Below are positions 39,082 to 42,667 of a DNA stretch of 42,667 nucleotides, in pieces. Origin of the DNA: Acetobacteraceae bacterium. Lineage in GTDB: Bacteria > Pseudomonadota > Alphaproteobacteria > Acetobacterales > Acetobacteraceae. The position numbers and the translations under genes are program-made. The stretch lies in contig JAIYDS010000270.1 of assembly GCA_027487385.1 (NCBI GenBank), positions 1 through 42,667 of the forward strand. Direction: 5' to 3'. The notes under the pieces are model-generated. The model did not search any database. It saw nothing but the letters and a program-made list of their open reading frames with translations, and had not been told where the DNA came from. Each line of letters opens with the position of its first letter. Position 1 is the first letter of the stretch.

Positions 39082-41344
39082 GTTTCGTCCCAGGGGTCGG
39101 TGCGGCGGTCGGTGCGGCAGTCGTTACGGCGGCGTTAACCTTTGGCACGGCCCAGGCCTCGGGCGCCAGATAGATTGTGCAAAGCGGCGGCAGGAAAACG
39201 CGGGCCGAGGCAGGCTGGCCGAAGGCGGGCAAGGCGCGGGCGGTCACTGCGCCGAGATTGCCCCGGCCGGAGCCGCCGAATTCCAGCGCATCGCTGTTCA
39301 ACACCTCGCGCCAGATGCCGGCCTGGGGCAGGCCGATCAGCACCGCCTCGCGCGGGATGGGGGTGAAGTTGCAGAGCACCGCGATGGGCGGGCCGCCGGC
39401 CGCGTCGAAGCGCAGCCAGGTGAAGAGGGAGTGGTCCGCGTCATTGGCGTCAATCCAGCAGAAGCCCTCGGGGTGGGCGTCGGCCGCGTGCAGCGCGGGG
39501 CATTGGCGGTGCAGCCGGTTCAACTCGCGCACGAAGCCCTGCACGCCCTGGTGCGGGGCGTATTGCAGCAGCCACCAATCCAGCTCGCGCTTTTCCGTCC
39601 ATTCGGCCCAGGGTGCGAATTCCTGGCCCATGAAAAGCAGCTTCTTGCCGGGATGCCCCCACATGAAGCCGTAATAGGCCCGCAGCCCGGCCAGCTTCTG
39701 CCAGGTGTCGCCGGGCATGCGGCCGCCCAGCGTGCCCTTGCCATGCACCACCTCGTCATGGCTGAGCGGCAGGATGAAACGCTCCTTGAAGGCATAGATC
39801 AGGCCGAAATTCATGAGCTGGTGGTTGTGCCGGCGGAAGATCGGGTCCTTCGCCACATAGCGCAGCGTGTCATTCATCCAGCCCATGTTCCACTTGAAGG
39901 CGAAGCCGAGGCCGCCTTCGGCAACAGGGGCGGAGATGCCGGTCCAGTTGGTGGCTTCCTCGGCGATGATCAGCGCCCCCGGCGCCTGTTCGGCCAGCAT
40001 GAGGTTGGTGCGCTGGAGGAAGCCCACAGCGTCGCGATTGTCATTGCCGCCATCCTCGTTCGGCGCCCATTCGCCGGGCCCGCGCGAGTAATCCAGGTGG
40101 ATCATGGAGGAGACGGCGTCCACGCGCAGGCCATCCGCGTGATAGCGCTCCAGCCAGAAGAGCGCGTTGGAGGCGAGGAAGGCCTGCACCTCCTTGCGGC
40201 CGTAATCATAGATCGCGGTCTGCCAATCCGGATGCCAGCCGCGCCGCGGGTCGGGGTGCTCATAGAGGGTGGTGCCGTCGAAGCGCGCCAGGCCATGCGC
40301 GTCATCCGGGAAATGCGCCGGCACCCAGTCGAGGATCACCCCGATGCCGGCCAGATGCGCGGCATTGATGAAGCGCGCGAGGCCGGAGGGATGGCCGAGG
40401 CGGGCCGTGACCGCATGCATGCCGATGGGCTGGTAGCCCCAGGAGCCGTCGAAGGGATGCTCCATCACGGGCATGAATTCGATATGGGTGAAGCCCATCC
40501 CGACCACATAGGGGATCAGGTCGGCCGCCAACTCGTCCCAGTTCCAGAAGCGGTCATCCGGATGGCGCTTCCAGGAGGGGGCGTGGACCTCATAGATCGC
40601 CATGGGGGCGGTGCGGGCATCGCGCTTGGCGCGGGCCGCCATCCAGGCGTCATCCGTCCAGGTGAAGTCGTCAATGCGGGCGACGACGCTGGCATTGGCG
40701 GGGCGGAGTTCGGCGGCGAAGCCGAAGGGGTCGGCCTTGAGCGGCAGCAGCGCGCCATCAGGGCCCAGCAGTTCGTATTTGTAGGCCGTGCCTTCCGTGA
40801 TGCCGGGGAGGAAGATTTCCCAGAGGCCGGAATCCACGCGACGGCGCATTGGGTGCCAGCGGCCATCCCAGCGGTTGAACTCGCCCACCACGGAGACGCG
40901 GCGCGCATGCGGCGCCCAGACGGCGAAGCGCACGCCCGCCACCCCCTCCTGCGTGACGAGATGCGCGCCGAGGCGTTCATAAAGCCGGTGATGCGTGCCC
41001 TCGATCAGCAGGTGGTCATCGAGCGGGCCGAGGCCGGGGCCGAAGGCATAGGGGTCGGGCAATTCGGTGGTTGTGCCGCGCTCGCTGATGGTCAGGTAAT
41101 AGGCTTCGCCCAGGCGGACGCCCGCGATGAAACCCTCGAAGAAGCCATCGGGGTGGCGCGGTTCCAGGCGCTGCGTCACGCCCGCGAAGCGCGCCTCCAC
41201 CGAGGCGGCGCCCGGTCGCAGGACGCGGAGCATGAGGCCACCCGGTGCGGCGTGGGGGCCCAGCACGGCGAAGGGATCGGCGTGCCGGCCTTCCATCAGT
41301 GCCGTCACATCGCCTTCGCTGGCTTGCATGCCGTTCAGACCCAT
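39074..41344 (-). CDS. glgB: 1,4-alpha-glucan branching enzyme
   Basis: 756 residues. It introduces alpha-1,6 branches into glycogen. The N-terminal part has the extended GlgB N1 region ([24 protein letters not shown]) and a CBM48 ([25 protein letters not shown]). The GH13 barrel carries YADGLRVD-type Asp in [18 protein letters not shown], Glu in [10 protein letters not shown] and Asp in [15 protein letters not shown]. The C-terminal beta-domain follows, with an Ala/Thr/Pro-rich tail. The ATG at 41344 is favoured; a longer frame to 41413 runs into the inter-gene hairpin, and an ATG at 41329 is possible. The gene is second in the operon after glgP. Confidence 0.95.
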   Translation of the reverse strand: MGLNGMQASEGDVTALMEGRHADPFAVLGPHAAPGGLMLRVLRPGAASVEARFAGVTQRLEPRHPDGFFEGFIAGVRLGEAYYLTISERGTTTELPDPYAFGPGLGPLDDHLLIEGTHHRLYERLGAHLVTQEGVAGVRFAVWAPHARRVSVVGEFNRWDGRWHPMRRRVDSGLWEIFLPGITEGTAYKYELLGPDGALLPLKADPFGFAAELRPANASVVARIDDFTWTDDAWMAARAKRDARTAPMAIYEVHAPSWKRHPDDRFWNWDELAADLIPYVVGMGFTHIEFMPVMEHPFDGSWGYQPIGMHAVTARLGHPSGLARFINAAHLAGIGVILDWVPAHFPDDAHGLARFDGTTLYEHPDPRRGWHPDWQTAIYDYGRKEVQAFLASNALFWLERYHADGLRVDAVSSMIHLDYSRGPGEWAPNEDGGNDNRDAVGFLQRTNLMLAEQAPGALIIAEEATNWTGISAPVAEGGLGFAFKWNMGWMNDTLRYVAKDPIFRRHNHQLMNFGLIYAFKERFILPLSHDEVVHGKGTLGGRMPGDTWQKLAGLRAYYGFMWGHPGKKLLFMGQEFAPWAEWTEKRELDWWLLQYAPHQGVQGFVRELNRLHRQCPALHAADAHPEGFCWIDANDADHSLFTWLRFDAAGGPPIAVLCNFTPIPREAVLIGLPQAGIWREVLNSDALEFGGSGRGNLGAVTARALPAFGQPASARVFLPPLCTIYLAPEAWAVPKVNAAVTTAAPTAAPTPGTKHA

Positions 41345-41375
41345 CCTTGCAAGTGCTGATCCCTCAGAAAAAAGC

Positions 41376-41465
41376 GCCTCCGGCGGCCGGGGCCGAGAGG
41401 CCCCAGACCCCAAAACTTAAGGAATGGGGTCTGGGGCCCCCGACCCCAGCCGCCGGAGGCCTTTT
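41376..41465. terminator. Long bidirectional hairpin between glgP and glgB
   Basis: The outer arms 41376-41387 and 41449-41460 (GCCTCCGGCGGC with GCCGCCGGAGGC) are perfect. Inside, 41401-41411 (CCCCAGACCCC) pairs with 41426-41436. An alternative small hairpin, GGGGCC-GAGA-GGCCCC, spans 41389-41404 and would compete with that inner stem. A T run follows on the plus strand (41462-41466), and an A run at 41368-41373 gives a T run on the minus strand. It therefore looks like a terminator, possibly an attenuator, inside the glycogen operon. The left part nearly repeats 8371-8400. Confidence 0.7.
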
Positions 41466-41473
41466 TCCTTCAC

Positions 41474-42667
41474 TCACCCAGGCACGGGCACCCGCCAGAT
41501 CTCCTGCGCATATTCCGCGATGGTGCGATCGGACGAGAACCAGCCCATATTGGCGGTGTTGAGGATCGCGGATTTCTGCCAGGCCGCCTGGTCCGCCCAG
41601 CGCTTTTCCACCAGGCGCTGCGTGTCGAAATAGGCGTCGAAATCGGCGGTGACGAGGAAGTGGTCATGCTCACGCAGCATGTGCACGAGTTCGCCATAGC
41701 GGTTCGGATCATCCGAGGAGAAGACGCCCGAGGCGATGGATTCGAGTGCCTGCTGCAGGCGCGGCGAGAGGTTGATGGAATCCTGCCCGCGCCAGCCCTC
41801 GCGGCGGCGGGCGGCCACCTGCTCGGTCGTCAGGCCGAAGATGAAGATGTTCTCGGCCCCCACATGCTCCAGGATTTCCACATTGGCGCCATCCAGCGTG
41901 CCGATGGTCAGCCCGCCATTCAGCGCCAGCTTCATGTTGCCCGTGCCCGACGCCTCCATGCCGGCGGTGGAGATCTGCTCGGAGAGGTCGCAGGCCGGCA
42001 CCAGCATTTCAGCCAGCGAGACATTGTAATTGGGCATGAAGACCACCTTCAGCCGGTCCCGGATGGTGGGGTCGCGGTTGATGGTGCGGGCGATGTCATG
42101 CGCGAGCTTGATGATGAGCTTGGCGCGGTGATAGCTCGCCGCCGCCTTGCCGGCGAAGATCTTCACGCGCGGCGCCCAGCTGGTGTGCGGCTGGGCGCGC
42201 ATCTCGTTGTAGAGCGCGACGGTCTCCAGCAGGTTCAGCAATTGCCGCTTGTATTCGTGGATGCGCTTGATCTGCACATCGAACAGCGCGGCCGGGTCCA
42301 CGCGGATGCCGGTCTGCGTGCGGATGAGCTTGGCCAGCGCCTCCTTGTTGGTGCGCTTCACCTCGGCGAAGCGGCCCTGGAAGCCGGCATCGGTGGCATA
42401 GGGCTTGAGCGCCGTCAGCGCATCGGCCCGGTCGAGGAATTCGGCGCCGATGGTTTCGGTCAGCAGCTCGGTCAGGCAGGGATTGCATTGCTGCAGCCAG
42501 CGCCGGAAGGTGATGCCGTTCGTCTTGTTCGTGATGCGCCCCGGATAGAGCATGTTGAGATCGTGGAAGACGGTCTTCTTCAGCAGGTCCGAATGCAGGG
42601 CCGAGACGCCATTCACCTTGTGCGAGCCGACAAAGGCCAGGTTGCCCATGCGCACCTTGCGGCCATG
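41474..42667 (-). CDS. glgP: Glycogen phosphorylase, C-terminal 397 residues (partial)
   Basis: The reading frame stays open to the window edge, so only the C-terminal half of the roughly 820-residue enzyme is seen. It releases glucose-1-phosphate from glycogen with pyridoxal phosphate as cofactor. The catalytic core is intact: MGNLAFVGSHKVNGVSALHS, NKTNGITFRRWL, DVQIKRIHEYKRQLLN, NYNVSLAEMLVPACDLSEQIS and the cofactor-lysine motif EASGTGNMKLALNGGLTIGT. The C-terminal MVTADFDAY-type segment is present as FLVTADFDAYFDTQ. It is upstream of glgB in the same direction, with the long hairpin between them, so it is probably the first visible gene of the glycogen operon. The true start lies beyond 42667. 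Confidence 0.95.
   Translation of the reverse strand, partial: HGRKVRMGNLAFVGSHKVNGVSALHSDLLKKTVFHDLNMLYPGRITNKTNGITFRRWLQQCNPCLTELLTETIGAEFLDRADALTALKPYATDAGFQGRFAEVKRTNKEALAKLIRTQTGIRVDPAALFDVQIKRIHEYKRQLLNLLETVALYNEMRAQPHTSWAPRVKIFAGKAAASYHRAKLIIKLAHDIARTINRDPTIRDRLKVVFMPNYNVSLAEMLVPACDLSEQISTAGMEASGTGNMKLALNGGLTIGTLDGANVEILEHVGAENIFIFGLTTEQVAARRREGWRGQDSINLSPRLQQALESIASGVFSSDDPNRYGELVHMLREHDHFLVTADFDAYFDTQRLVEKRWADQAAWQKSAILNTANMGWFSSDRTIAEYAQEIWRVPVPG

Noticed and set aside
38747..41359. 870-codon plus-strand frame antisense to glgB and glgC
   Set aside because: High GC content leaves long open antisense frames. Its translation is low-complexity His/Gln/Gly/Ala-rich sequence with no domain, while the other strand encodes two enzymes with full motifs.

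Overview
The window is a very GC-rich, gene-dense piece of a bacterial chromosome with no rRNA, tRNA, insertion sequence, prophage or CRISPR array that I could recognise. The GC bias, the many orphan solute-binding proteins (TRAP, Bug and family 3 types), the fused aroK-aroB gene and the xerD/aroKB arrangement suggest an alphaproteobacterium of the Acetobacteraceae (Roseomonas-like). That placement is inferred from gene content only.

Layout. (1) 1-5440: a TRAP solute receptor, a medium-chain reductase overlapping a shikimate kinase/dehydroquinate synthase fusion, and, divergently, a 48-residue membrane peptide coupled to xerD; then a lipoprotein. (2) 5534-10935: an XRE regulator divergent from an M20 amidohydrolase and a cupin thiol dioxygenase, then a convergent amidase/FAD monooxygenase pair. 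(3) 11058-11618: a ParDE toxin-antitoxin pair. (4) 11692-20202: an envelope-modification region. OpgC and a catalytically degenerate SGNH protein lie on the minus strand. Divergent from them is a plus-strand run: an intact SGNH hydrolase, an unknown protein, a lipoprotein, an MFS exporter and a Gfo/Idh oxidoreductase. An SbmA/BacA-type transporter whose nucleotide-binding domain has lost its catalytic residues and a RidA protein follow. (5) 20564-25389: a secreted CHAP hydrolase, an IsdG-type monooxygenase, two tandem solute-binding paralogues, an unknown secreted protein and a family 8 glucanase. (6) 25415-31184: xthA, an IscA/ErpA-type protein, a dGTPase, a Bug receptor, glutathione-dependent formaldehyde dehydrogenase behind a 26-bp tandem repeat array, and a tyrosine-type phosphatase. 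(7) 31246-32427: two paralogous lipoproteins. (8) 32524-42667: a glycogen operon on the minus strand, read as glgP (cut by the window edge), glgB, glgC, glgA and a glgX-malQ fusion.

How genes work together. The glycogen block has synthesis (GlgC, GlgA, GlgB) and breakdown (GlgP, GlgX, MalQ). A long bidirectional hairpin separates glgP from glgB. The opgC region looks like a periplasmic glucan or polysaccharide modification locus, with one intact and one dead SGNH copy. The XRE/M20/thiol dioxygenase group suggests deacylation of an N-acyl thiol compound followed by thiol oxidation; this is inference.

Most notable are the SbmA-like transporter with a dead ATPase domain, the SGNH pseudo-enzyme beside opgC, and the 26-bp repeat array that runs into the formaldehyde dehydrogenase start codon. 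I see no clear evidence of a wholly new multi-gene system; these are the best leads.
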